The notes beneath the pieces were generated by a model. The model saw nothing but the letters and a program-made list of their open reading frames with translations, did not search any database and was not told the origin of the DNA. A DNA stretch of 64,000 bases, from assembly GCA_003024785.1 (NCBI GenBank), contig PUQB01000574.1, positions 15,001 to 79,000 of the forward strand. Direction: 5' to 3'. Shown piece by piece: positions 1 through 11,053 of the stretch (positions are counted from its first letter, which is position 1; the number at the start of each line of letters is the position of its first letter). The position numbers and the translations under genes were made by a program. This DNA is from Selaginella tamariscina (lineage: Eukaryota > Streptophyta > Lycopodiopsida > Selaginellales > Selaginellaceae).

Positions 1-760
1 AAAGCAAAGTCTTCATTCTAAACAACCCTAGATATTACCCTAAAACAGAGTAGCATATTCTTTATCTCCGTCGTATATTCTGTTAAAAGTAAGTAGGATT
101 TAATGAATCTTTTTAACTTAATAACTAGTAATTTTTTTGGTTGTAAAAGAAAATATATTATTAAAATATTTTATTTTAATCTAATCTAATCTAATAATTA
201 AATTAATTTAATATAATAATTTATTTGTGTAAGTTAATAACCTCTATATAATCCAATGCCTAATCCAAGAAATTATAGAGGTTTTAGTTTTAAATTATAT
301 TACTTAAGCTCATCCATAGGTATACCTCAATGTGCTATACCAAGTGCATTGAAACTAATAATCTATACTTTGTATGTATAATGAAGTGAAATATGTAATT
401 GAAAAATATAGTTTTTCTTATTACTATATGCTACTTATATAAAAAGTCTAATTTTTTTTTATAGCTTTTAACTTACTCTATGAATAACATTTTTATAATG
501 TATTAAATAGAAAAAGATAATTCTAGCCTTCAGTTATTTAAATTTAGATTAACAAAGTATAATAGATAGTTTCTTTTACAACCAAAAAATATACTAGTAT
601 AGTTTTTTTCTTATCAATATCAATATAACTTATGTGAATAATAATCTTTTAAATTATATAATCATTTTGACATCGATTGGCTATTTCTAAATTCCTATTT
701 TTTAAGGTTTGATTGAAATAACTACAATACAATGTTATTAATTTAATCTCTTCATCATAT
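1..760. other. AT-rich intergenic sequence
   Basis: No gene is visible on either strand. The sequence is very AT-rich with short poly-A/T and TAAT-type runs and no sustained open frame. Confidence 0.6.
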
Positions 761-979
761 TCTAGATCCTTTTGAAATTAAATAATTGCTAAGTTTATTA
801 TTTTTTAATTAAATTAATGACACCTTTATTAGATTTTTAATAACAGAATTTCTATTTTAGATTCAACAAACATATAATTCGTCAAAGAGAGACAGTAAAT
901 ACTTTTATTTTAGATGAAATTAAATAATTGCTAATGTTTATTATATTTATTAATTTAATGAAACATTTATTAGACTTTT

Positions 980-2340
980 AATACTGTACTAATCTATTCA
1001 GCAAATTCAAGATCTTTTTGAAAATTAGATAATTGCTAATGTTTATTATATTTAATTAAATTAATTAAATAACAGATAGTAAGAAAATATAATTAAATTA
1101 ATGAAACTTGTGTTAGATTTTTAATAACAAAACTTCAACATACAATACAAATCTATTCAGCACCTATTAAAATAATAATCTATTCAGCATATTCTACATC
1201 ATATTGAAATTTATTATATTTAATTAAATTATTCAATAACATAAATATCTAATAATTGAATGCTTAATTAAATCAATTCAATAATAGACAGTAAGAAAAT
1301 AAATGGTTACTAATGTTTATTATATTTAATTAAACTAATGAAACCTGTGTTAGATAATCTATCTATATCCTAAATTAAATAATTGTTAATGTTGAATAAA
1401 ATTAATTAAAGAAGTCAGGAAGAAAATAAATGGCCCATGCAGGCTTCAAACTTGTGTAGAAGAACAATCTATTCAGCATATTGTAGAGCCTATTGAAATA
1501 ATCTATTCAGCATAATCTAGATCCTATTGAAATTAAATAATTGCTAATGTTTATTAAATTTAATTAAATTATTCAATAACATACATATCTAATAATTGAA
1601 TGCTTAATTAAATCAATTCATTAACAGACAGTAAGAAAAGAAATGGTTACTAATGTTTATTACATTTATTTAACTAATGAAACCTGTGTTAAATAATTGC
1701 TAATGTTTAATTTATATTGAAGTAATCTATTCAGCATATTCTAGATCCTATTGAAAATTAAATAATTGCTAATGTTTATTAAATCTAATTAAATTATTCA
1801 ATAACATACATATCTTTACATTTATTTAACTAATGAAACCTGTGTTAAATAATTGCTAATGTTTAATTTATATTGAAGTAATCTATTCAGCATATTCTAG
1901 ATCCTATTGAAAATTAAATAATTGCTTATCTTTTAAACTAATGAAACCTTAATTAATTAAAAAAGAAAAAAACTAATGAAACCTTAATTAATTAAAAAAG
2001 AAAATAATAGATCCTATTGAAAATTAAATAATTGCTAATGTTTATTAAATCTAATTAAATTATTCAATAACATACATATCTTTTAAACTAATGAAACCTT
2101 AATTAATTAAAAAGAAAAAAAACTAATGAAACCTTTAATTAATTAAAAAAGAATAATAGATCCTATTGAAAATTAAATAATTGCTAATGTTTATTAAATC
2201 TAATTAAATTATTCAATAACATACATATCTTTTAAACTAATGAAACCTTAATTAATTAAAAAAAGAAAAAAAGAAAAAAAACTAATGAAACCTTAATTAA
2301 TTAAAAAAGATGAAACCTTAATTAATTAAAAAAGAAAATA
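980..2340. repeat. AT-rich tandem repeat array next to tRNA-Ile
   Basis: Blocks of roughly 130-170 bp recur. They contain the strings AATCTATTCAGCATATTCT, AAATAATTGCTAATGTTTAT, AATTATTCAATAACATACAT and ACTAATGAAACCTTAATTAA. Clear copies begin near 982, 1150, 1470, 1729, 1879 and 1998-2154. The last units shrink to short AATGAAACCTTAATTAATT modules from about 1940 to 2330. The array runs directly into the tRNA gene. No coding potential is seen. Confidence 0.75.
1431..1455 (-). pseudogene. tRNA-Ile 3'-end fragment
   Basis: The stretch TGGCCCATGCAGG and the following TTC.AAC match the acceptor 3' strand and T-arm of the intact tRNA-Ile at 2343-2416. The preceding AGAAAATAAA is also shared. Homology stops in the T-arm, so this is a truncated copy inside the repeat array and not a gene. 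Confidence 0.65.
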
Positions 2341-2342
2341 AA

Positions 2343-2416
2343 TGGCCCATGCAGGTTTCGAACCTACGACCTTTCCGTTATTAGCACAACGCTCTAACCA
2401 GCTGAGCTAATAGGCC
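2343..2416 (-). tRNA. tRNA-Ile (anticodon AAU)
   Basis: On the minus strand a complete cloverleaf can be folded. The seven-pair acceptor stem is GGCCTAT with ATGGGCC and one T-G wobble. The D-arm contains AGCTCAGCTGGTTAGAGC, the anticodon loop reads CTAATAA with AAT at the anticodon, and the T-arm contains GGTTCGAAACC. The discriminator base is A at 2343. Length and identity elements match eukaryotic cytosolic tRNA-Ile(AAU), in which A34 is normally converted to inosine. No intron is present. No clear T-run terminator follows within the next few bases on the minus strand. Confidence 0.95.
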
Positions 2417-2599
2417 TGATTAATATAATATTTCATCTCTGACATCCTTAGCGAAATTAATCACCTTTATAACTAATTCGTTCATAATTTATAGATCACA
2501 GTATTATGTTTCATCCGTTACATGTATATATACAGTCTCTCCACTGAAATGTGTGTGTTGTGTTTGAAAAGCACATATATATGTATTCATTCTCTATTA

Positions 2600-3062
2600 T
2601 ATTAAGAATACAAGTTTTTGAAAACACGACCTTCGTATTATTAACACGATGATCGGTGCATTTGGTGAACAGGGAGGCATCGAACAATGAACGAATTTCT
2701 TCGAGAGAATGCCCAGATGGGGAGCGATCTCATGGGTTGCTCTTCTCCAGGCATACGCGGTGAATGGGCTAGTCCTCGCAGCGAAAGAAACATTCCCCCA
2801 GCAGAGAAGAATCGAACATATACTTGGCCTTCTGCACATCTCCTTGATGAGCATATGCAGTTAACATGGTGGTCCATGAAACAACACTTCTCTCTGGCAT
2901 TCTCTCAAAGAGCTCCTCGGCTTCGTACAGATGCCCTTCCTGGGCATATGCTTGAAACATCGTGTTCTTCCATGTAACGACGTTCCGCTCCGGCATTCTT
3001 TCGAACACCTCTATGGCTTCAGCTGCAAACGCCTTCAACATGGCTGTCCAGGATATAGTCTC
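2600..3062 (-). pseudogene. PPR protein fragment (S-type repeats)
   Basis: Read on the minus strand from about 3062, two near-perfect repeats of about 31 residues follow each other, with the hallmarks ..VFERMPERNVVTW.. and ..LFERMPERSVVSWTTM... They resemble the short (S/SS) repeats of PLS-class pentatricopeptide proteins, which bind organellar RNA. A third repeat begins (KAKYMFDS) but breaks at about 2820 by a frame change, and the remainder is only partly recognisable in other frames. There is no N-terminal transit peptide, no E/DYW tail and no flanking PPR sequence. This is therefore a relic fragment, not a functional RNA-editing factor. It lies between the tRNA gene and microsatellite DNA. 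Confidence 0.7.
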
Positions 3063-3099
3063 ATGGACTGCGATTATGTTTTTAAGATGTTATATACAA

Positions 3100-3400
3100 T
3101 CCAACATATGTGACATATCTAAACTTCGCATACCAGATGACACAAATCAAACATCAAATTTAGTATTGAATTCATGTAGGTTGGTAGTAGTTGATACTTA
3201 ACAGATCCATATTGAATAAATTAATTAATATAAAATCTTCGAATAATTATAATCTTTAAGAATTTTTATTACAATTTGAAAATACTAAAAGTATTTATTA
3301 AAATAGGCACTGAAGGTTACGTCATACTTTCTTACCGGGATAATCTGCACTATAATTTTTTTTTAATTCTTGTGCATATACACTTCACATATATAAGTAG

Positions 3401-3468
<68 letters not shown>

Positions 3469-3680
3469 AGTAGATGTAAATCTATACTTATGTATGTACC
3501 ATGTGCATATAATATTGGTATTGTAAAAATTATGTGGATATATACAATGTGTGTTATAGTATACTACATCAACGTATGTATATATATTTACTGTACATTA
3601 GAAGATTCTCAGTATATTCCAAGAGTACTATTTAGGCGTATGATGGATATGAATTAGGGCAAAAGAGCTAGGGTTTGTCT
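3100..3680. other. Intergenic with (TC)n(TA)n microsatellite
   Basis: No gene is seen. A compound microsatellite of about 16 TC units followed by about 16 TA units lies at 3402-3466. The last 40 bases lead into the F-box start with a plant-leader-like CTAGGGTTTG. Confidence 0.6.
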
Positions 3681-4067
3681 ATGGCGGAGCTGCATGTCGA
3701 TGTGGTGAACATAATCTTGCTCAAATGTCCACTGGATCTCATGTGGAAATGCAGACTGGTGTGCAAATCATGGAACGAGCTCATCAAATCACCAAAAATT
3801 CAGGTCAGATAGGAGTGAGCAGGAGCCTCGCGCATGGTCATTAGCGTACAATTACACCACTAAGAAGAAGGGCACTGTGAACTTTGTGTCATCTGCTTGG
3901 GTTATCTCTATAACCCGCTCAGGAACGAGCGGATTCGGATTGATTTCCCACTTGCAAGGGTTTGGAAGGACGTCCAACCCAAAAGGTACATATCATTCAT
4001 ATATATTCATAAAATGGAGCATTTTTAATAAGGGAAAACTATACATACATGTGTGTGTGTGTGTGTG

Positions 4068-4109
<42 letters not shown>

Positions 4110-4173
4110 TAGAACACACCTAGATTTTTGGTTTGACATATTCTTTTTTGAGACTTTGTATATCAACATATAC

Positions 4174-4216
<43 letters not shown>

Positions 4217-4984
4217 GATAGATAGATAGATATAGAACACACCTAGATTTTTGGATTTACATTTTTTTTTTGAGACTTTATATATCAACATATACTTGTT
4301 GAAATGTAACAACAGTCTGCTTACGGTGCCTGTGTACAGGATTGACTTTCTACCGTCTCACGAGAATCCGAGTGAGCTCTATGTGGTGGCTCTATTCGAG
4401 AAGAAGAGAACGATAGCCTGAAGCCGCTCTACGGCCGGTGGAACCCACTGACTGATTTCTATGCTCACCGCGGGGAGTACAGCGACGACAAGGACAAATA
4501 CATGGAGAGGAAGCGGAACAGGTTAAGCAAGGTTAGACTCCCCAGAGAGATTGAGAAGGACGAGGACAACCACTGGGTAACGTTCAAGGAGCCGAGTCCG
4601 GTCGACGATACGCTGTGGCTTATGGCATGCTGTCGCGAGATCGAGTGCTTAAGGATATATAAGAGGACCAAGCAGACCCCTTGGGAGCTCGTAGGGAACA
4701 TGTCGGAGAAGAAATGCAACTGGATCAGTGATTATTTCTCCATGAACGATATTAACTGGATACCCTCGGACGAGTATGTGCTTGTATGGACTGCTGGGGA
4801 CAACAAGAACAAGGAGAGGGTGGTGCTGTTATATCCTCGGCAAGGAAGGTTAAAGTGTAAGAAAGTGACGAATATCTGGCGTGGGAATGAACCCAGAGCT
4901 GTCAGCAAGTGTATGTGGGAATCTTTGCGGGGTCCCTTCTATCCCAGGTACGTGTATGAGAAGAGTTTACTTATTGATGGTTAA
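3681..4984 (+). CDS. F-box protein, copy 1 (two exons, frame slips)
   Basis: The only copy with both exons. Exon 1 (3681-3985) opens with ATG and encodes an F-box right at the N-terminus (VVNIILLKCPLDLMWKC then RLVCKSWNELIKSP), the domain that docks SKP1 in SCF ubiquitin ligases. A GT donor follows PKR at 3986. Exon 2 (4340-4984) continues with IDFLPSHENPSELYVVALFEKK and ends with SLLIDG and a stop. The C-terminal part (about 210 residues, rich in charged residues) matches no substrate-binding repeat I know. The frame slips three times: an extra A in the AAAAA run near 3799, near 3905, and one missing base near 4406. Homologous copies 2-5 carry a different basic N-terminal extension before the F-box. 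It could be a pseudogene or a real gene with sequence errors. Confidence 0.6.
4048..4240. repeat. Two (TG)n(TAGA)n microsatellites in F-box intron
   Basis: TG runs at 4049-4067 and 4175-4212 are each followed by TAGA runs, then by the same ATATAGAACACACCTAGATTTTTGG-type segment. The intron segment has therefore been tandemly duplicated once (about 125 bp). Confidence 0.8.
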
Positions 4985-5268
4985 TCCATTCGATACGTTT
5001 ATCTTTTTAATTCTCTAATAAGATTTTTTACATATTTAAGTTTCAATTAATCCTAACATGGTTCACTATATGCGTTTAAATTAAACATGTCAAATCATTT
5101 CTTTTTATTTTTTTTGATATTTAATATTGCATATGAAAATTAATTAATGTTATTAAAATTCGTGGTCTAAAAAAGATTAATTGTTTCGTAATGTATATGT
5201 GGTTTATGTATAAACTTGTGTGTATGAATAAGTTATACCCTTACTTTCTTTAAATTAAAGTAAAGTAA

Positions 5269-5337
<69 letters not shown>

Positions 5338-5506
5338 GTTTCGTAATGTATATGTGGTGTATGTATAAACTTGTGTGTATGAATAAGTTATTGACTGTAT
5401 AGTGTATACATGTGTGAGAGAGAGAGAGAGGCTTCTGATGCTTTATGCACATACATATGTGTCTGTGTTATATGTGTCTATCACACACACACACACACAC
5501 ACCTAC
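4985..5506. other. AT-rich spacer with CA/TA microsatellites
   Basis: No gene is seen. An (AC)n(AT)n block lies at 5276-5338, and a duplicated GTATATGTGGT.TATGTATAAAC segment occurs at 5192 and 5349. The expected last EH exon (catalytic His exon) is absent here. Confidence 0.6.
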
Positions 5507-6569
5507 CTGTTGCGATAAGTAGCACACAGAGGGGCTTCAAAACCAGACTTTTCGAAAAGCTTTGTTTGTACATGTAGAAAATCGTTGCTCAGTGGAGGTT
5601 CAGAAGGCTTAACTATATCCATAATCTCCTCGTCTGGCTTTGTTATTTGTAACTCAGATCTTGCATATCTTCTTTAACACAGTCTCTGTGTCAAACCTTG
5701 CAAAGTCTTTTTCAATCTGAAAGTCATATACATAATGTATTTAAACTTCAAAAAACATAATTAACTCTCTCTCTCTTTCACACATTAAATGTGGGACCCT
5801 AGTTAATTATATATACAGACTTAAACTAACGATGAATCTCCCTTTTCCTCTCACACACACACGGTAAACTAGAACTTCTAAGGTATACCTTGTGAGTTTT
5901 ATATAAACTGAACACTCTACTAACAAAGTCATGTACACACAGTATTTATGTATGTGTATGTGTCGACTTAACTGCAAAACGTAATGTATAAAATCCTTCA
6001 TCTAGAGATCCTTTAATACTGTGTGGGAAAAGAGGAGCTCCTACCGTGACATGCCCTTTAACAGATCCGGTCTTGTTAAACAGAGGTTCCATCTCCAAAA
6101 TCCGCCGGCATCGTGTAATGCAATAAATACTTGTACACACATAAAAGCACACAATAAAACAAGAGAATTTCTTAGTGTAAAACTAAAGTGTTTATAAACT
6201 GTTATAACACACACACTGACCGGGTCGCCACCAAGTGCATATATGAGAGCAACTATATCACCAACCATATCGAGAGGGCTTAGGTTAAACTGACCAGTTA
6301 AATCTTTGGTCATTCCGTTAAACCAAAACCCGCATATCCGGGGCAATTGCATGGTATCCTTCGTCTGCAAGTCCTTTAAGCTGATTTATCCAGGAATACC
6401 ATGTCTCGGGAAAACCATGTAGTAATATAACCTTTGGACCTGTATAAACCATATATATGTAATTAATTATCTATTGATATATAAAAACTCGACCACTTAC
6501 TCCCATTTGTGCGATATGCATTTTGATACCATTTACATCTAACGTACTATTTGTAACATGCTCCGCCGT
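5507..6569 (-). pseudogene. Soluble epoxide hydrolase-like, copy 1 (start lost)
   Basis: Alpha/beta-hydrolase-fold epoxide hydrolase relic. Exons by homology to the other copies are about 6501-6569, 6221-6439, 5973-6129 and 5507-5715. Exon 3 is fully open and carries the nucleophile block LHDAGGF plus CLTRPD. Lesions: the start codon is ACG (6567-6569) where other copies have ATG. Exon 2 is out of frame at the RGFG region, where one base is missing in AACC-CGCAT. Exon 4 has lost its PGRAE start and 13 internal bases. The last exon, with the catalytic His, is missing altogether and F-box exon 2 lies in its place. Exon 3 resembles copies 4 and 5 more than copies 2 and 3. It cannot make an active enzyme. 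Confidence 0.8.
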
Positions 6570-6593
6570 AGCTACTCTTAGTCTTAACTCTTG

Positions 6594-6619
6594 CAGTATA
6601 TATATACGAAGCCACGTGG
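6594..6619 (-). promoter_or_regulatory. EH promoter: TATA stretch and CCACGTGG box
   Basis: A TATATATA stretch and a perfect palindromic G-box CCACGTGG (6612-6619) lie 25-50 bases upstream of the start position. The same G-box is conserved at 10361-10368, 36487-36494 and 46644-46651, each 43-46 bases upstream of the EH start. It is lost in copy 3 and degenerate in copy 6. G-boxes bind bZIP and bHLH factors; actual function here is inferred. Confidence 0.5.
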
Positions 6620-7767
6620 TGCTTTCTTAGTACTAAGGATCTTAGCTGATCTCTTTGATTATATGTTAGTGGCTGCCCTCTCTAGTCTAATTAAATTGAA
6701 TTATATGTAAATACATATAACATAGTGGCGATTTAGATTTGTCACACATAAAAAACAATATCAATATATTTGATTCCACTAGCCTTGATTTCAACGATTA
6801 AATATGTCGCATATAAGAAATAAACGATTTCTATTTATCATATGTAAAATATAATATTAATATATCTCACTGTATGACTATTTTTACATATACAATTTTC
6901 AATTAGATGCGACTTTTGAAATTATTAATATATTTTGATTTTATAACTATTTCTACATATGGTAATTTCAATATAAAAAGAGGGTCTATCTTTTATTTTA
7001 AATTATATATTCTTAATTTAAGTATTAACTTTTATATATAGTACATTATATTAAATTGCATTGGTGATTTATGAATTATAAAATTAAACATTTTTATTTT
7101 AATATTAAAATCAACAATGGGTTTTATATATTCAGATTAAATCCCATTCATAATTTACATATTAAAATTTATAAATTTACATTTTTAAATTAATGTCATA
7201 ATTAATTTATTCGTTTTATTTTTTTAAGACGCCAAGATTTATATTAAAGTACTAGTTGTTAATTATTTATTAAAAAAAATTCAAAGATAACATAGAGCAG
7301 ATTGTGCATGGTGAAAATAATTAACTCTAGCAACTGCCCTAGACAAAAAAGCATTAACTTCATATTTTAAAAGTGCAAACACGTGGATGAATATATATAT
7401 CTGCATCATGGACACCTAAATGCATATATATGATAAATGCAAATATAATTTATCAAAGGTTATTATATGCTAACTCATGATTCTAATGATTATATCGTTT
7501 ATTCTTATTAAATGTTTATGAATTCAAACTTACATTCAGAAATAAATTAGTATTAAAGTTTTGAATTAGATAAAATAAGATCATATTTTTTTTTTAAAGA
7601 TACTCCTGTATATATATTTGTACATAATTATTAAATAATCAATTTAAGAGTTTAATAATATATTAGTTTTAAATAAAATCCTAAATTAACATATATATTA
7701 TTACCTCAAATAAATAACTGTATACAATTATTTTTGTGAAAAAGTTTTAATTCGAGCATGTAAAAAA
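6620..7767. other. AT-rich spacer shared among modules
   Basis: No gene is seen. Segments of this spacer (for example AACGATTTCTATTTGTCATA and ATATTTTGATTTTATA) recur downstream of every EH copy, so it is part of the duplicated unit. Confidence 0.6.
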
Positions 7768-7860
7768 TATTTGGACCATTTCTCGATTTGTGCGTGTCAT
7801 CCTTCCATGCTAATCTTCTCTGTATCATAACAATTTTATCAAATGTCTCCCGGAGGAGAC
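7768..7860 (-). ncRNA. U6 snRNA-like gene, copy in module 2 (9-nt deletion)
   Basis: On the minus strand this matches plant U6. It has a 5' capping-type hairpin GTCTCC-TCCG-GGAGAC, then GATAAAATTG, the ACAGAGA box with AGATTAGCATGG (AGC triad), and GATGACACGCACAAATCG, ending GGTCCAAAT followed by T6 (7762-7767), a Pol III terminator. It lacks nine bases (CCCCTGCGC in the plant consensus) between GCATGG and AAGGATG, which removes the apex of the internal stem-loop needed for splicing catalysis. It also reads TTGTTATGATAC for TTGGAACGATAC. It is probably a transcribable pseudogene. The promoter is intact in layout. Confidence 0.85.
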
Positions 7861-7883
7861 ATTAATTTATTCCCAGGCCTTGC

Positions 7884-7926
7884 TATATAAAGAATAGGGT
7901 TAAGGCCACTATTATACATGTGGGAT
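7884..7926 (-). promoter_or_regulatory. Plant U6 promoter: USE and TATA, Pol III spacing
   Basis: The USE-like ATCCCACATGT is at 7916-7926 (plant consensus RTCCCACATCG). The TATA box TTTATATA is at 7884-7891, 24 bases upstream of the first G. The spacer between USE and TATA is 24 bases, the spacing that in plants selects RNA polymerase III over II. The same layout recurs at the other three copies. Confidence 0.8.
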
Positions 7927-8035
7927 TATTGACATGACACGTGGCTGTCTCTCCATTGGGTTTAGGGTAAGCGAGCATTTGCTGATATTGAATATATTGA
8001 AGGTTTAGGGTTCTTCATTTGAGGCGTCCGACAAA

Positions 8036-8500
8036 ATGTGGTCAGGTAAGGACAATCAATCTTCTCCAGAAGATCCAGAAAAGAAGCAAGGGATTATACA
8101 CCGGCTTCCAAGACAGATGCAGATTCTACAGCAGCATCCAAGAGGCGCAAGTCAGATGCAGGTTCAAGCGGGAAATCCGCAGTTTCAATCAAGAAATCAA
8201 GTAAGAAATGTGAGTTTCAAGCAACAACTGTGCGGATTCAAGCAGAAGAATCTACACAGGACGTCCAGGTAGCCTCTCGATGTGCTCAAATGTCCACTTG
8301 ATCTCATGTGGAAATGCAGACTGGTGTGCAAATCATGGAACGAGCTCATCAAATCACCAAAATTCAGCTCAGATAGGAGTGAGCACGAGCCTCGCGCATG
8401 GTCATTAGCGTACCATTACACACTAAGAAGAAGGGCACTGTGAACTTTGTGTCATCTGCCTGGGTTGATTTCCCAGTTGCAGTTGTGTCCAACCCAAAAG
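8036..8500 (+). pseudogene. F-box protein, copy 2 (exon 1 only)
   Basis: ATG at 8036 starts a basic, Ser/Lys-rich leader (MWSGKDN.. with a KRRKSD-type cluster) that copy 1 lacks. The F-box is broken: the bases coding for the start of the helix (VVDIILL in copy 1) are deleted near 8281 and the frame changes. The tail KKKGTVNFVSSAWVDFPVA is present up to the splice donor at 8501. No exon 2 follows; EH exon 5 lies 320 bases downstream on the other strand. It is divergent from the U6-like gene, 176 bases between starts, sharing a promoter region with an ACGTGGC motif and a TTTAGGGTT telo-box. Confidence 0.7.
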
Positions 8501-8821
8501 GTACATATCATATATATATTATATTATATAATGGGTTGTGTGTGTGTGTGTGTGTAGATATATATAGAACACACCGGTAAACGGTACATGCTACGCATGG
8601 TACACACGGTACATTAATACGCAGTACATACGTTTCACACATGTCATGAACTATTGCCGTCTTCTGAACGACTTTTATAAATTAGTTAAACGTTTATATA
8701 GATTTTAAGTTATCAGAAGTGCATGTCTCCTTTTCTTTTCCTTAATAATATCATATATTTTACCAAAATGAGTCAAATATCTATGTTTTTAAAATCTACA
8801 ATTAACAAAGTCATACTGGTT

Positions 8822-9395
8822 TTAATTAAAACACCTGAAGCAGTTTATCATGGAGGAGTTAACTTGCTGAACGAAATGGCCACCCGGTAAATAAATAACA
8901 TCCGTCAGATTGGGCAACAACTCTTTGATTTGACCACCGGACAAAAACTCCTGTATTCCCTGGTATTTTCATCATGTAATCGTCTCTCCCTATTAAAAAT
9001 TTACACGGTGTACTGTTGGCATATAACTCAAACCAAATATTATACTATATATATGTGTGTGTGTATAAATATGTACATGAGTTGCTACATGCATGGGGAA
9101 ACAAATATATATAATAAACCATATATGTATATGTGATGTACTTACTGAATAGTGTATACATGGCTTAAGTGTATGTGTGTGAGAGAGAGAGGCATCTGAT
9201 GCTATCATACACACCTACCTGTTGCGATAAGTAGCACACAGAGGTGCTTCAAAACCACACTTTTCGAAAAGCTCTGTTTGTACACGTAGAAAATCGTGAT
9301 GTAACTCAAGTGTGTATATCTTCTTTAACACAGTCCTTGTGTCAAACCTTCCAAAGTCTTTCTCAGCTCTCCCAGGCACCTAAAATAATATAAAA

Positions 9396-9435
<40 letters not shown>

Positions 9436-10318
9436 ACAAGAGTAACATAAAAACTGGGACAAACTTAACATATTAAGTTCATCTCGTTCAACTATCATTC
9501 AGTTGATTATATATACAGACTTAAACTAATGATGAATCTCCCTCTCTCCCCCCCTTCTACAGGTAAACTATAACTTCTAAGCTATACCTTGTGAGTTTTA
9601 TACAAACTGTACACTCTAAAAACAAAGTCATGTATGTGTTTACATGTATGGGGTATATTCACACACACACACAACAACTTAACTGCAAAACGTAGTGGAT
9701 AGAATCCTTCGTCTGGAGGTCCCTTAAAATATGTGGGAAAAAAGGAACTCCTACTGTGACATGTCCTCTAATAAGATCCGGTCTTGTTAAACAGAGGTTC
9801 CATCCACAAAATCCCCCAGCATCATGTGATGCAATAAATACCTGCACACACAAGAAAAACACCCTCAACACATGCACACACACTCATACACACAGCATGT
9901 GTATGTTATATAATTTTGATATATTGATAACTTTAAAATGTAAAATCATAGTTGCACACACACACACACACTGACCGGGTCGCCACCAAGTGCATATATG
10001 AGAGCAACTATATCACCAACCATGTCGAGAGGGCTTAGATTAAACTGACCACTTAAATCCTTTGGGCATTCCGTTAAACCAAAACCTCGCATATCCGGGG
10101 CAATTGCATGGTATCCTTCATCTGCAAGTCCTTTAAGTTGATTTGTCCAGGAATACCATGTCTCGGGAAAACCATGTAGTAATATAACCTTTGGACCTGT
10201 ATAAACCATATATGTAATTAATTATCTATTTAATATATAAATTACCTGATCCCATTTGTGCGATATGCATTTTGATGCCATTTACATCTAACGTACTATT
10301 TGTAACATGCTCCGCCAT
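8822..10318 (-). pseudogene. Soluble epoxide hydrolase-like, copy 2
   Basis: Exons run 10318-10246 (ATG; LDVNGIKMHIAQMG), 10196-9976 (oxyanion [10 protein letters not shown] motif), 9841-9684 (nucleophile SHDAGGFCGW), 9379-9219 (PGRAEKDFGRFDTR) and about 9036-8822 (His motif PGGHFVQQ). Compared with other copies, exon 4 lacks 81 bases (27 codons, in frame). Exon 5 has lost its splice acceptor (GGCACCTTCAACAAC missing), about 18 bases near 9025 and the 15 bases coding DSPQQ after HFVQQ. Exon 3 slips frame near 9727. The family opens epoxides to diols through a covalent Asp ester. The Trp that usually follows the nucleophile (HDWG) is Ala here, as in most copies. Confidence 0.85.
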
Positions 10319-10360
10319 AGCTACTCTTAGTTTTAACTCTTGCAGTATATATATACGAAG

Positions 10361-10368
10361 CCACGTGG
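10361..10368. promoter_or_regulatory. Conserved CCACGTGG G-box upstream of EH copy 2
   Basis: Perfect G-box palindrome 43 bases upstream of the ATG at 10318. It is conserved in position with copies 1, 4 and 5. Confidence 0.5.
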
Positions 10369-11053
10369 TGCTTTCTTAGTACTAAGGATCTTAAACGACC
10401 TCTTTGATTATATGTTAGTGGCTGCCACACGACTCTCTATAGTTTAATTAAATTGAATTATATATAAATACATATAACATGGATTTAGATTTGTCACACA
10501 TAAAAAACAATATTATATATTTTGATTCCACTAACTTTTACACGTGGCCTTTCAACGATTAAATATGTTCGCGTATAAGAAATAAACGATTTCTATTTGT
10601 CATATGTAAATATAATATTAATATATTCTCATTGTACGACTATTTTTACATATACAATTTCAATTAGATGTGACTTTTGAATTGATTTTGGAAGAAATAA
10701 TATTAATATATTTTGATTTTATACTGTTTCTACATATATAATTTCAATATAAAAAGAGGTCTATCTTTCTATTTTTTCTTAAATTATATATTCTTAATTT
10801 AAGTATTAACTTTTATATATAGTATGGTGATTTATAAATTTATTGTATGGTGATTTATAAATTTAAATCTCATTGATAATTTAAATATTAAAATTTATAA
10901 ATTTACATTTTGAAATTGATGTCGGGCTTTTACGGTGATGTTTTTTAAATTACCTTAATCTCTTGTCTTTTACTATTGTTATTGATATAATAATTTTATT
11001 TATAAATTACTAAAGCATATTTCATAAGGAATATTATTTTAGGAATCCTTGGT

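Noticed and set aside
2687-3201. Plus-strand open frames over the PPR fragment
   Set aside because: They are antisense shadows of the clear minus-strand PPR repeats.
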